Positions 21,326-30,656 are shown, counted from the stretch's first letter. The stretch is 64,000 nucleotides of DNA from Pectobacterium aroidearum (GCF_015689195.1 NZ_CP065044.1:2170001-2234000); one strand, 5' to 3'. Program-made: numbers and translations. Notes: generated by a model from the letters alone, not told the origin.

Positions 21326-23254
21326 ATGTCTTTAATCAGTGTTTCAGGTGCGTGGCTGTCGTTCAGCGATGCGCCGCTGTTGGATAACACCGAACTCCAT
21401 ATCGAAGAGAATGAGCGCGTTTGTCTGGTTGGACGTAATGGCGCGGGCAAATCTACCCTGCTAAAAATTCTGGCCAAAGAAATCCCGCTGGATGATGGTC
21501 GTATTACCTATGAGCAGGATCTGATTGTTGCGCGTTTACAACAGGATCCTCCGCGTGATGTTGCTGGTAGCGTCTTTGATTTTGTCGCCGAAGGGGTGGC
21601 TGCGCAGGCGGGTTACCTGAAAGATTACCATGCCATGCTGCGCCTGGTAGAGAGCGACCCGAGCGAAAAGAACCTGAATCAGCTGGCTAAGTTGCAGGAT
21701 GTTCTGGAGCATCAGGGCCTGTGGCAACTGGAAAGTCGCATTCACGAAGTGCTGGAACAGCTTGGTCTGTCAGCCGATGCGCCACTGGCGTCGCTTTCTG
21801 GCGGCTGGCTGCGTAAAGCTGCGCTGGGCAGAGCGTTGGTGAGTTCACCGCGAGTTCTGCTGCTGGATGAACCGACCAACCATCTGGATATTGAGACGAT
21901 TGACTGGCTGGAGACGTTCCTGAAAACGTTTCAGGGCAGCATTATCTTTATTTCCCATGACCGTTCATTTATTCGCAACATGGCAACCCGCATTGTCGAT
22001 CTTGACCGCGGTAAACTGGTTTCCTGGCCGGGCAACTACGATAAATATCTGGAAGGGAAAGAAGAAGCGCTGCGAGTGGAAGATCTGCAAAATGCGGAGT
22101 TCGATCGCAAGCTGGCACAGGAAGAAGTGTGGATCCGTCAGGGCATCAAAGCCCGTCGTACCCGCAACGAAGGCCGTGTACGTGCGCTGAAGGCTATGCG
22201 TCAGGAACGTGCCCAGCGCCGTGAAGTGATGGGCTCGGCGAAAATGCAGGTTGAAGAAGCCGCCCGCTCCGGCAAGATTGTGTTTGAGCTGGAAGACGTG
22301 AACTATCTGGTTGATCAGGGCCCTCAGGGCGAAAGGAAAGTCCTGGCGCGCAATTTCTCCGCTCAGGTACAGCGCGGCGACAAAATTGCGTTGGTGGGGC
22401 CGAATGGCTGCGGTAAAACCACGCTGCTAAAATTGATGCTGGGTGACCTGGAACCGATCAGCGGCCGCGTACATTGCGGGACGAAGCTGGAAGTTGCCTA
22501 TTTCGATCAGCACCGTGCCGAACTCGATCCAGAACGTACGGTGATGGACAATCTGGCAGAAGGTAAACAGGAAGTGATGGTCAACGGCCGTTCACGCCAT
22601 GTGTTAGGCTATTTACAGGACTTCTTGTTCCATCCCAAACGCGCGATGACGCCAGTAAAAGCGCTGTCGGGTGGGGAACGTAACCGCCTGTTGCTCGCGC
22701 GTTTGTTCCTCAAACCTAGCAACTTGTTGATTCTCGATGAACCGACCAACGATCTGGACGTGGAAACGCTGGAATTGCTGGAAGAGTTAATTGAAAGTTA
22801 TCAGGGAACCGTTCTGCTGGTCAGCCACGATCGTCAGTTTGTTGATAATTCGGTTACCGAATGCTGGATCTTTGAAGGTGAAGGCAAGATTTCCCGCTTC
22901 GTCGGTGGGTATTACGATGCGCAGCAGCAGCGGGCAACGGCAACGCCATTGAGAACGACGAGTGCGCCAGCGGCAACTACGTCAGCGACGGCCGCGAGCA
23001 CCGCACCGTCCGCTAAACGCAGCGCGGGGAAATTAAGTTATAACCAGCAGCGCGAATTAGATCAGTTGCCGCAACGCCTTGAGCAACTGGAACAGGACAT
23101 TGCGTCGCTGCAGGCGCAGATGAATGATACGGGTTTCTTTAGCCGCCCACGCGAAGAGACGCAGCAGGTGTTAAATGCTCTGGCGGAAGCGGAAAGCGCG
23201 CTGGAAGCCTGTTTCGAACGTTGGGAAGAGTTGGAAGCACAGAAAAACGGCTAA
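21326..23254 (+). CDS. uup: ABC-F ATPase Uup
   Basis: Soluble ABC-F protein with two nucleotide-binding domains in one chain. E. coli Uup affects transposon excision, binds branched DNA and acts on ribosomes. In this 642-residue copy the two Walker A motifs are GRNGAGKST (near residue 36) and GPNGCGKTT (near 358), with signatures LSGGWLRKAALGRAL and LSGGERNRLLLARL and two LLDEPTNHLD-type Walker B sites. The C-terminal coiled coil (LPQRLEQLEQDIASLQAQM) is preceded by an Ala/Thr/Ser-rich linker of about 40 residues. The ATG at 21326 is three bases after the rlmL stop. Confidence 0.96.
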   Translation: MSLISVSGAWLSFSDAPLLDNTELHIEENERVCLVGRNGAGKSTLLKILAKEIPLDDGRITYEQDLIVARLQQDPPRDVAGSVFDFVAEGVAAQAGYLKDYHAMLRLVESDPSEKNLNQLAKLQDVLEHQGLWQLESRIHEVLEQLGLSADAPLASLSGGWLRKAALGRALVSSPRVLLLDEPTNHLDIETIDWLETFLKTFQGSIIFISHDRSFIRNMATRIVDLDRGKLVSWPGNYDKYLEGKEEALRVEDLQNAEFDRKLAQEEVWIRQGIKARRTRNEGRVRALKAMRQERAQRREVMGSAKMQVEEAARSGKIVFELEDVNYLVDQGPQGERKVLARNFSAQVQRGDKIALVGPNGCGKTTLLKLMLGDLEPISGRVHCGTKLEVAYFDQHRAELDPERTVMDNLAEGKQEVMVNGRSRHVLGYLQDFLFHPKRAMTPVKALSGGERNRLLLARLFLKPSNLLILDEPTNDLDVETLELLEELIESYQGTVLLVSHDRQFVDNSVTECWIFEGEGKISRFVGGYYDAQQQRATATPLRTTSAPAATTSATAASTAPSAKRSAGKLSYNQQRELDQLPQRLEQLEQDIASLQAQMNDTGFFSRPREETQQVLNALAEAESALEACFERWEELEAQKNG

Positions 23255-23270
23255 TCCACGTGATTGCATG

Positions 23271-23314
23271 ACCCCATCAAGGCAGGCGTGATGTCTGCAT
23301 TGATGGGGTTTTCA
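23271..23314 (+). terminator. Terminator between uup and pqiA
   Basis: Ten-base-pair stem ACCCCATCAA / TTGATGGGGT with an inner GCAG/CTGC pairing, followed by TTTT. Confidence 0.75.
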
Positions 23315-23348
23315 GTCATACGCTGACGAGTTTTGAAGGAGATAATGC

Positions 23349-24725
23349 GTGTGTTCCCATCACGATCGACATGACCCTGATCTTCAACAAAAACAGAGTC
23401 ATCAACACAAGCACGATCTTCAACATGAACCTGTTCATGGGCATAGCCCTGAACACGAACATCATCACCATGATGATTATATGCTTTGCCCGCAGTGTGA
23501 CCTGCTGGTGGAGCTACCTGAACTCTTGCGCGGCCAGAAGGCGACCTGCCCGCGTTGCAAAACGGGACTAACCAGTCGACAGACGGAGCCACGTAAACGG
23601 CCGGTTGGCTATGCGGTGAGCGCGTTATTCATGCTATTGCTGGCAAACCTCTTCCCCTTCGTTTCTATGCGTGTGGCGGGAATCACCAGCGAAATAACCC
23701 TGATACAAATTCCTAAAGTGATGGTGGCGGAAGACTATGCCAGCGTCGCGACGCTGTTTATGCTTTTTGTTCAGTTGGTTCCGGCCTTAAGTATGCTGAC
23801 CCTCATTCTGCTTTGCCTGCACGCCTCATTACCGCTGGTGTTGAAAAAAAGCATGGGTAAGATGCTGTTTCATCTCAAAAGCTGGGGAATGGCAGAGATT
23901 TTTCTGGCTGGCGTGCTGGTCAGTTTTGTCAAACTGATGGCCTATGGCGATATCGGTATTGGTACCAGTTTTGTGCCTTTTGTCCTGTTCTGTCTGTTGC
24001 AACTGCTGGCTTTCCAAAGCCTCGACCGCCGCTGGCTGTGGAATGATATCGTGCCGCCCCCGGCATTACCTGCGCCCCCGGTTCTGGGTAAAAGCGGACT
24101 ATCGCAAGGGCTGCGTTCGTGCTCATGTTGTACCGCTATTCTGCCAGCCAGTCAGTTAATCTGCCCACGCTGCCACTCACGCGGACATGCTCGCAAGAAG
24201 CATAGCCTGCAATGGACGCTGGCTCTGCTGATTACCTCGGTGATGCTGTATATCCCCTCGAATCTGCTGCCGATCATGGTGACCGAAGCCTTCGGCGATC
24301 GCATGGGATCGACGATCATGTCGGGTGTTATTCTGCTGTGGGGAATGGGATCTTATCCTGTTGCGATGGTTATTTTTGTCGCCAGCGTCATGGTGCCATC
24401 GCTAAAAATGCTGGCCTTAGGCTGGCTTTGTTGGCAGGCGAATGGCAAAACCAAAAAAATGGAAGACAGCGAGCGGATGCATGTCATCTATGAGATGGTT
24501 GAGTTTGTTGGACGTTGGTCGATGATTGATGTGTTCGTGATTGCCGTCCTGTCTGCGATGGTGCGCATCGGTCGCCTGATGAGTATTTATCCCGCCGTTG
24601 GGGCGGTGCTGTTCGCGGCCGTGGTGATTTTGACCATGTTTGCCGCGATGATGTTTGATCCCCGTTTGTTGTGGGATCGTCGCAATGATGTTCTTCATAA
24701 GGAGCCTGCCGTTGGCGAAAGATAA
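23349..24725 (+). CDS. pqiA: Intermembrane transport protein PqiA, with an extended His-rich N-terminus
   Basis: Inner-membrane part of the PqiABC system, which moves lipids between inner and outer membrane and is induced by paraquat through SoxRS in E. coli. The 458-residue protein has two repeated modules, each with a zinc-ribbon-like CxxC pair (CPQC...CPRC near residues 47-75 and CSCC...CPRC near 259-277) followed by four predicted membrane spans. The start is GTG at 23349 after GAAGGAG; E. coli PqiA also begins MC plus His residues. The segment before the first CxxC is much longer here, about 45 residues and very rich in His and Asp. pqiB starts inside the last codons of this gene. Confidence 0.94.
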   Translation: MCSHHDRHDPDLQQKQSHQHKHDLQHEPVHGHSPEHEHHHHDDYMLCPQCDLLVELPELLRGQKATCPRCKTGLTSRQTEPRKRPVGYAVSALFMLLLANLFPFVSMRVAGITSEITLIQIPKVMVAEDYASVATLFMLFVQLVPALSMLTLILLCLHASLPLVLKKSMGKMLFHLKSWGMAEIFLAGVLVSFVKLMAYGDIGIGTSFVPFVLFCLLQLLAFQSLDRRWLWNDIVPPPALPAPPVLGKSGLSQGLRSCSCCTAILPASQLICPRCHSRGHARKKHSLQWTLALLITSVMLYIPSNLLPIMVTEAFGDRMGSTIMSGVILLWGMGSYPVAMVIFVASVMVPSLKMLALGWLCWQANGKTKKMEDSERMHVIYEMVEFVGRWSMIDVFVIAVLSAMVRIGRLMSIYPAVGAVLFAAVVILTMFAAMMFDPRLLWDRRNDVLHKEPAVGER

Positions 24726-26352
24726 TCATGCCGTTGCGGATGTAGAAACGATTAAACGCTGGTCGCCGGTCTGGATTGTGCCGATTGTCACGGTGCTAAT
24801 CGGCGTCTGGATACTGTTTTACCACTTCAGTCATCAAGGGCCACAAATCACGCTGATGACCAGCAACGCCGAGGGCATTGAAGCGGGCAAAACCGCCATC
24901 AAAAGTCGTAGCGTAGACGTTGGGGTGGTAGAGAGCGTGGTACTGAGCGACGACCTTCATCAAGTGGAAATCAAAGCGCGTCTGCATGATGGCATGGAGA
25001 AACTGCTAAAGCAGGACTCCGCTTTCTGGGTGGTGAAACCACAAATTGGCCGGGAAGGGGTTTCAGGTCTGGGGACGCTGCTATCCGGCGCTTATATTGA
25101 GCTCCAACCCGGAGCCAATAAGGATGAGAAACGCGAGTTTACTTTGCTGGATGCGCCGCCGCTGGCCTCGCCGGATGCGAAAGGCATCAGGGTAATACTG
25201 GATAGCGATCAATCCGGGCAACTGAATGCGGGCGATCCGGTTCTGTTCCGTGGCTATCGGGTGGGATCGGTGGAAACCAGCGAGTTCGATCCGAAAGCGC
25301 GCAAGATGCGCTATCAGCTGTTTATCTCAGCACCGTATGACGGGTTGGTTACCAGCAATGTTCGTTTCTGGAAAGACAGCGGCGTTGCATTTGATATGTC
25401 GGCACAAGGCATGCGTGTCGAAATGGGCTCGTTGACCACGCTGTTCAGCGGTGGCGTCAGCTTTGATGTCCCAGCAGGATGGGAACTGGGCGATGCGGCC
25501 AAGACCATGGCGCAATATCGGCTCTTTGATAGCCAGCGTAGCATTCAGGACTCGCTGTATACCGAATATAAAGAGTATCTGCTGTTCTTCAGCGAATCGA
25601 TCCGGGGCTTACAGGCGGGAGCACCGGTTGAATTCCGTGGTATTCGACTGGGCACGGTTGCCGAAGCGCCGTTTTTCCCAAAAAATATGAAGCAAGATCT
25701 GGATGATGATTATCGCATTCCGGTGCTGATTCGTATTGAACCCGATCGGTTCGAGAAGAAGATTGGCGGCTCGTTTGATTTTGAACAGCACCTAAAACAA
25801 GCACAATCGTTGGGACTACGCGCCTCTATGAAGTCGGCTAACCTCCTGACGGGAGCGCTCTACATCGATTTCGATTTTTATCCAAAAGAGAAAGTGGATA
25901 AAAAGCTATTGGTTCTGGATGGCTACCCAATTCTGCCTACCATTGACGGCGGTCTGTCACAGATTCAGCAGAAGCTGATGGCCGTGCTCGATAAGGTGAA
26001 CAACCTGCCGCTGAACCCGATGATTAATGAAGCGACGAAGACGCTGTCGGAAAGTCAGGCGACGATGCGTGAAATGCAAAAAACGTTGGCGACGCTAAAC
26101 AAGCTCACGTCCAGCAAAGCGATGCAGGACCTGCCGGAAGATATGCAAAAAACACTGCTTGAACTGAATCGTAGCATGAAAGGCTTCCAGCCCGGCTCGC
26201 CAGCATATAACAAGATGGTGGCGGATATGCAGCGGTTAGATCAGGTGTTGCGGGAGCTACAGCCTGTGCTGCGTACCCTGAACGAGAAAAGCAACGCATT
26301 GGTGTTTGAGGCCTCGGGTAGTCAGGATCCTCAGCCGAAGAGGGCGAAATAA
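24712..26352 (+). CDS. pqiB: Intermembrane transport protein PqiB, three MCE domains
   Basis: Periplasm-spanning partner of PqiA that forms a hexameric syringe-like tunnel for lipid transport. The 546-residue product has one N-terminal membrane span (about residues 17-36, SPVWIVPIVTVLIGVWILFY), three MCE domains, and a C-terminal helical needle. The most likely start is TTG at 24712, seven bases after AAGGAG at 24699-24704; this gives MAKDNHAVADVETIKRW and overlaps pqiA by 14 bases. An ATG at 24655 also exists in frame but has no ribosome binding site and would add residues absent from E. coli PqiB. Confidence 0.94.
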   Translation: MAKDNHAVADVETIKRWSPVWIVPIVTVLIGVWILFYHFSHQGPQITLMTSNAEGIEAGKTAIKSRSVDVGVVESVVLSDDLHQVEIKARLHDGMEKLLKQDSAFWVVKPQIGREGVSGLGTLLSGAYIELQPGANKDEKREFTLLDAPPLASPDAKGIRVILDSDQSGQLNAGDPVLFRGYRVGSVETSEFDPKARKMRYQLFISAPYDGLVTSNVRFWKDSGVAFDMSAQGMRVEMGSLTTLFSGGVSFDVPAGWELGDAAKTMAQYRLFDSQRSIQDSLYTEYKEYLLFFSESIRGLQAGAPVEFRGIRLGTVAEAPFFPKNMKQDLDDDYRIPVLIRIEPDRFEKKIGGSFDFEQHLKQAQSLGLRASMKSANLLTGALYIDFDFYPKEKVDKKLLVLDGYPILPTIDGGLSQIQQKLMAVLDKVNNLPLNPMINEATKTLSESQATMREMQKTLATLNKLTSSKAMQDLPEDMQKTLLELNRSMKGFQPGSPAYNKMVADMQRLDQVLRELQPVLRTLNEKSNALVFEASGSQDPQPKRAK

Positions 26353-26918
26353 TGATGAAAGCATGGACACTGGTTCTGGCGCTGGTATTGAGCGCGTGCA
26401 GCAGTAGCAGTACGCAGAAAACGTATTATCAACTGCCGATCATCGCGGATACCAACACAGTGCAGGCTGCGGTGATTCAGGGTCACCCGCTTTGGGTTGA
26501 ACATGTCAGCGTGGCGGACTATCTCGTCAATGCGGGATTGGTCTACCAGACTAACGATGTGCAGTATGTCATTGCCAGTAATAACCTGTGGGCCAGCCCT
26601 CTGGATCAGCAATTGCAGCAGGCGCTGGTGACTAATCTAGGGCATAAATTGCCCGGTTGGGTTGTGACCACACAGCCGCAAGGAAGCGATCAGGCAGTGT
26701 TGAACGTGTCGGTTACGGGTTTTCACGGCCGCTATGATGGCAATGCTGTCGTGCGCGGAGAGTGGATGCTGACCTATCAGGGAAAAGTAGTTAAACGCTC
26801 CTTCAGCGTAGTACTACCACAAACGGAAGATGGCTATGACGCACTGGTCAGAACGTTGGCACAAGGCTGGCAGCAGGTTTCCCAGTCGATTGCCCAGCAG
26901 GCCGTGACGCTGAACTAA
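26352..26918 (+). CDS. pqiC: Outer-membrane lipoprotein PqiC
   Basis: Lipoprotein subunit of the Pqi lipid transport system (formerly YmbA), anchored in the outer membrane where it meets the PqiB tunnel. The 188-residue precursor has a signal peptide with lipobox LSAC, lipidated Cys at residue 16, followed by a Ser run (CSSSSTQKTYYQLP) and a DUF330/ABC-type-lipoprotein domain. Its start codon overlaps the pqiB stop as TAATG, so pqiABC is translated as one tightly coupled operon. A second ATG directly follows the first; either could be used. Confidence 0.93.
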   Translation: MMKAWTLVLALVLSACSSSSTQKTYYQLPIIADTNTVQAAVIQGHPLWVEHVSVADYLVNAGLVYQTNDVQYVIASNNLWASPLDQQLQQALVTNLGHKLPGWVVTTQPQGSDQAVLNVSVTGFHGRYDGNAVVRGEWMLTYQGKVVKRSFSVVLPQTEDGYDALVRTLAQGWQQVSQSIAQQAVTLN

Positions 26919-26993
26919 GCGTTAGCCATGCTCTGCATCATCCGATTGTGATTTGAAAACACGAAGTCCCCAAGACAGGTTTCTCGTTAATCA

Positions 26994-27042
26994 GGCCCTA
27001 AGAATGTAATGCTGTGATTGCATTATGTTTTTAGGGCTTTTT
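26994..27042 (+). terminator. pqi operon terminator
   Basis: GCCCTAA (26995-27001) pairs with TTAGGGC (27031-27037), with an inner AATGTAAT/ATTGCATT helix, then TTTTT. Confidence 0.75.
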
Positions 27043-27134
27043 CATTATTTTCAATTGGTTATGATCTTTTGTGATGTAGGAGGGAAAATTCCTATTTTGG
27101 ATCACAAATATGACACTGGCGTGAATTTTGCGCC

Positions 27135-27163
27135 TTGACCTTTGGCGACAGAATCGGTATTGA
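27135..27163 (+). promoter_or_regulatory. Possible rmf promoter
   Basis: TTGACC and TATTGA are separated by 17 bases, about 70 bases upstream of the rmf start. In E. coli rmf is transcribed on entry into stationary phase under ppGpp control. The match to consensus is moderate. Confidence 0.35.
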
Positions 27164-27232
27164 TAGTCTGTGGTTGCTTATAAAGTAATCATTGTTTTCT
27201 TTCCACCAGATAAATAATGAGGGAAATAAGGC

Positions 27233-27400
27233 ATGAAGAGACAGAAACGCGATCGCCTGGAACGGGCTCATTCACGTGGTTATCAAGCAGGTATTGTCGG
27301 TAGACCAAAGGAGTTTTGTCCTTATCAATCCATTAATGCCCGGTCCTACTGGTTGGGAGGCTGGCGAAAAGCCATGGAAGACAGGGCTGTTACCGCTTAG
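27233..27400 (+). CDS. rmf: Ribosome modulation factor
   Basis: Small basic protein that binds the 30S subunit in stationary phase and dimerises 70S ribosomes into inactive 100S particles. The 55-residue product begins MKRQKRDRLERAHSRGYQAG and continues through CPYQSINARSYWLGGWRKAM, close to the E. coli protein over its whole length. The ATG at 27233 follows TGAGGGAAATAAGGC. It is downstream of pqiC as in E. coli, but the usual next gene, fabA, is not present here. A strong terminator follows, so it is a one-gene unit. Confidence 0.95.
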   Translation: MKRQKRDRLERAHSRGYQAGIVGRPKEFCPYQSINARSYWLGGWRKAMEDRAVTA

Positions 27401-27423
27401 CGCGCCTTGTCATTAGAGGGAAC

Positions 27424-27455
27424 GCCTCCGCTTTTGCGGAGGCTTTTGTTTTTTA
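27424..27455 (+). terminator. rmf terminator
   Basis: Stem GCCTCCGC / GCGGAGGC with TTTT loop, followed by TTTTGTTTTTT. Confidence 0.9.
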
Positions 27456-27823
27456 GGGGCTAAATACCCGATTCTTCTTCTCCCTGCGTATTGATGTCGG
27501 GCCAACGACGACACCACCAACCGGCAGAATCAACGAACATAATCGACAAATGCGCTCGGGAAGTCTGAGGCCTCGGATAGCGCCCTGAGATCTTGCCATT
27601 TCCGTAACGTTATTTACCTATTAATTTCGATTTCGATCATTTTATTCATGATTTTTAGTCTTTATTGCTCGATATCGTCTTTAAATTGAGCGAATAAGGT
27701 GATTTTTCATTATTTTTTGTTAAAAAATCTATCATTACTACCTGGATGGTATGGTTCGGAGCGGCAATGTAGTGTAATTTTTTGTTCGGAATTTTCTGAA
27801 AAGCTGTTAGAGAGAAAAATATC
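27456..27823. other. Gene-free AT-rich region upstream of the chemoreceptor gene
   Basis: No convincing reading frame, RNA gene or repeat is visible. The distal half is strongly AT-rich and must contain the promoter for the downstream chemoreceptor. I looked for a flagellar sigma-28 promoter (TAAA and GCCGATAA) and found only weak matches. Confidence 0.4.
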
Positions 27824-29383
27824 GTGAAATTACGAACCAGAATTGCACTGCTATGCGGTACGACCTTGTTAGGGATGTTAATTTTATCCGCGGTGGCGCT
27901 GAATACGCTCTATAACACGATGATGAGCGAACGCGTCGGCCAGCTTTCTACGTTAGTTCAACTGGCTCATTCGGCGGCACAAAAAGCGTATGACCTTGAA
28001 AAAAGTGGTCAGTTGTCGCATGAGGACGCAGAAAAAGAGGCCAAACGGACGATCGGCAATTTCCATCAGGGCGATCGCTATTTCTTTGTGCGCGGTTACA
28101 CGAATGATGTGAACTACGTTCATCCTAATCCTAAGCGTATTGGCATTGTCGATGCCAATGGGGGTAAAGAAGCGGGGGAACGCTATCGTGCTTCGCTTCA
28201 GGGCAATACGATCGGCACCGTGATTGCGGAAGGGACGCGCCCAGGGCAGCAGAATAAGGTTGAGAAGCTTTATGCCGTCATCAAATTCGAGCCTTGGGAC
28301 TGGACGATTGGCTACGGCGATTACATTGACGATATCCAGCAAACATTCTGGCGTAATGCGCTGATCCTGCTGTCCTTAGGGCTGGTTCTGCTGTTAATCA
28401 TTTCTGCATTTGCGTGGAATATGTTCCGTACGCTGATGCGTCAGCTCGGCGGTGAGCCTCAGTATGCCGTGGATGTCGTACGCGAAATTGCGGGAGGTAA
28501 TTTACGCGTCGATGTTGAAACAAAGCAGGGCGATCAAACCAGTATTCTTTACGCTATTCGCGCGATGCGCGACAACCTGTCTCATCTGGTTAATCAGGTT
28601 CGCAGTAGTACCAACTCCATTGCTACTGCTTCAACACAAATCGCATCAGGTAACGGCGATTTGTCTGCGCGTACCGAATCACAGGCTAGCGCATTAGAAC
28701 AGACGGCTGCGGCAATGGAACAGCTGACCGCGACGGTGAAACAGAATGCGGACAACGCCCGTTATGCGAATGAGCTCGCGGTATCAGCGTCGGATGTGGC
28801 GGTGCGTGGTGGTGATGTTGTCAGCCGGGTTGTTGTGACGATGGACTCCATCAGCCTGTCGTCATGCAAAATTGTGGATATTATCGGCGTTATCGACAGC
28901 ATCGCTTTCCAGACAAACATTCTGGCGCTGAATGCGGCGGTAGAAGCGGCACGCGCCGGTGAACAAGGACGTGGCTTCGCGGTGGTCGCGAGCGAAGTCC
29001 GCACATTGGCGCAGCGCTCGGCATCCGCCGCCCGGGAAATTAAAGGCCTGATTGATGACTCTGTTGCTAAGGTGGGTGAGGGCACGGACTTCGTGAAGCA
29101 GGCTGGCGATACAATGAATGAAGTGGTTGAAAGCGTACACCGCGTAACGTCCATGATGGGTGAAATCAGTGTGGCGAGCGCGGAGCAGCGTTCTGGGATT
29201 GAACAGGTTAATCTTGCGATATCGCAGATGGATCAGAGTACTGAACAGAACGCTGCGCTGGTTGAAGAAGCGCTGGCGGCGGCACACTCGCTGAGCGAGC
29301 AGGCACAGGAATTGTCACGTACCGTTGAACAGTTCCGCGTCGATGAGTCAGCAGGCAGCTATCTGGCGCTGGGGGCAAGATAG
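27824..29383 (+). CDS. Methyl-accepting chemotaxis protein with a periplasmic single-Cache sensor
   Basis: Transmembrane chemoreceptor. The 519-residue protein has a first membrane span at about residues 7-29, a periplasmic domain of about 150 residues that looks like single Cache type 2 ([33 protein letters not shown]), a second span near 187-208, a HAMP domain, and a long cytoplasmic signalling coiled coil with the conserved hairpin tip [20 protein letters not shown]. sCache_2 receptors commonly sense small organic acids; the ligand here is unknown. The C-terminus ([16 protein letters not shown]) lacks the NWETF-type pentapeptide for CheR/CheB tethering. The start is probably GTG at 27824, giving [10 protein letters not shown]. 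It stands alone between rmf and tRNA-Ser, where E. coli has unrelated genes. Confidence 0.9.
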   Translation: MKLRTRIALLCGTTLLGMLILSAVALNTLYNTMMSERVGQLSTLVQLAHSAAQKAYDLEKSGQLSHEDAEKEAKRTIGNFHQGDRYFFVRGYTNDVNYVHPNPKRIGIVDANGGKEAGERYRASLQGNTIGTVIAEGTRPGQQNKVEKLYAVIKFEPWDWTIGYGDYIDDIQQTFWRNALILLSLGLVLLLIISAFAWNMFRTLMRQLGGEPQYAVDVVREIAGGNLRVDVETKQGDQTSILYAIRAMRDNLSHLVNQVRSSTNSIATASTQIASGNGDLSARTESQASALEQTAAAMEQLTATVKQNADNARYANELAVSASDVAVRGGDVVSRVVVTMDSISLSSCKIVDIIGVIDSIAFQTNILALNAAVEAARAGEQGRGFAVVASEVRTLAQRSASAAREIKGLIDDSVAKVGEGTDFVKQAGDTMNEVVESVHRVTSMMGEISVASAEQRSGIEQVNLAISQMDQSTEQNAALVEEALAAAHSLSEQAQELSRTVEQFRVDESAGSYLALGAR

Positions 29384-29450
29384 CTGTAACAAAATGGCGG
29401 GGTTTAGGGACTACTCGAACCCTGCCAAGGCTTCTCATCCGTTCCAACGG

Positions 29451-29498
29451 TATAAAAGAAAACGCCCTTAACTTGCGTTAAGGGCGTTTTCTTTTATA
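29451..29498. terminator. Bidirectional terminator between the chemoreceptor gene and tRNA-Ser
   Basis: Perfect 22-base-pair inverted repeat (29451-29472 with 29477-29498) around a TTGC loop, containing AACGCCCTTAAC, with T-rich tails on both strands. It abuts the CCA end of the tRNA gene on the minus strand. Confidence 0.9.
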
Positions 29499-29588
29499 TG
29501 GCGGTGAGGAAGGGATTCGAACCCTTGATACGTTTTCACGTATACACACTTTCCAGGCGTGCTCCTTCAGCCTCTCGGACACCTCACC
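29499..29588 (-). tRNA. serX: tRNA-Ser (anticodon GGA)
   Basis: On the minus strand the gene reads GGTGAGGTGTCCGAGAGGCT at its 5' end, has the anticodon loop GCCTGGAAAGT with anticodon GGA, a long class II variable arm (TGTATACG...CGTATC) and the T-loop GGTTCGAATCC, and ends with an encoded CCA. Length is 90 nt. Its place next to ycdX matches E. coli serX. Confidence 0.95.
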
Positions 29589-29866
29589 GTGGTCTCGCTG
29601 CATCGCATATCAGCGGACGGCGCTAATGTAGGTAAATTGCCGAACAGCGTCAACAAACTTCTGCATTCAATACGCGCAATTAGCTAAAGTTAGCGCAATT
29701 TGTTGCTTTGCTCACCATTTTTGCTCTTGTCTTCGTTCATTCCCTTTCGTTATGCAAAAAAACAATGTTTCATTTATGTTAATCATGCGTTGTAATTTCG
29801 CTCACTGGCTGCGGAATACCCCCGAAAATGGTATGCTGACTGGCAAACGTTGACCCAGGAGAACCT

Positions 29867-30604
29867 ATGTATCCCGTCGATTTACATATGCACACCGTTG
29901 CCAGCACGCACGCTTACAGTACCCTGCATGACTACATCGCTGAAGCACAGCAGAAGAATATTCGCCTGTTTGCTATTACCGATCATGGTCCGGATATGGC
30001 GGATGCGCCGCATTACTGGCACTTCATGAATATGCGCGTTTGGCCGCGTCTGGTTGATGGCGTCGGTATCCTGCGCGGTATTGAAGCAAATATTAAAAAC
30101 ATTGAAGGCGATATCGACTGCACCGGGCCTATGTTGGATCAGGTGGATGTCATTATCGCGGGCTTTCATGAGCCGGTTTTTCCACCACAGGATAAAGAAA
30201 CGCATACCGCTGCGATGATCGCGACCATGGCGCGCGGTGACGCGCATATCATTAGTCACCCGGGCAACCCGAAATATCCTGTCGATATCCGTGCAATTGC
30301 GGAAGCTGCGGCGAAATACAATGTTGCGCTGGAGCTGAATAACTCCTCTTTCATGCATTCACGCAAAGGCAGCGAACCAAACTGTCGGGCGATTGCTGAA
30401 GCCGTGCGTGATGCCGGTGGGTTACTTTCTTTAGGTTCTGATTCCCATATCGCGTTTTCTCTGGGAGACTTTACCCACTGCGAACGTATTTTGCAGGAAG
30501 TAAATTTCCCGCAGGATCAGATATTGAATGTAAGCCCTCGGCGCGTGTTGGATTTCCTCGAACAGCGGGGAATGCCTGCTATCGCTGAACTTGCTGATTT
30601 GTGA
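29867..30604 (+). CDS. ycdX: PHP-family phosphatase YcdX
   Basis: Trinuclear zinc phosphatase of the polymerase-and-histidinol-phosphatase superfamily. The 245-residue protein has the metal motif DLHMHTVAS near residues 5-13, ITDHGPDM near 37-44, EANIKN around 73, a His in FHEP, ISHPGNP, and [10 protein letters not shown] near the C-terminus. In E. coli YcdX has been linked with swarming and is co-located with ycdY, whose product is thought to help it acquire zinc. The ATG at 29867 follows CAGGAGAA. The stop is followed by a short tandem repeat and then ycdY. Confidence 0.93.
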   Translation: MYPVDLHMHTVASTHAYSTLHDYIAEAQQKNIRLFAITDHGPDMADAPHYWHFMNMRVWPRLVDGVGILRGIEANIKNIEGDIDCTGPMLDQVDVIIAGFHEPVFPPQDKETHTAAMIATMARGDAHIISHPGNPKYPVDIRAIAEAAAKYNVALELNNSSFMHSRKGSEPNCRAIAEAVRDAGGLLSLGSDSHIAFSLGDFTHCERILQEVNFPQDQILNVSPRRVLDFLEQRGMPAIAELADL

Positions 30605-30608
30605 CATT

Positions 30609-30656
30609 GTCACTTAAAAATGCTGTCACTTAAAAATACTGTTACTTAAAAAACAA
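30609..30656. repeat. Three 16-bp tandem repeats between ycdX and ycdY
   Basis: The unit GTCACTTAAAAATGCT is repeated with small changes (second copy one change, third copy more divergent), starting five bases after the ycdX stop and ending just before the ycdY ribosome binding site. Confidence 0.8.

Noticed and set aside
23251-23592. 113-codon minus-strand frame over the pqiA start
   Set aside because: Opposes the pqiA N-terminus and the uup terminator; reads as the complement of the His-rich codons.
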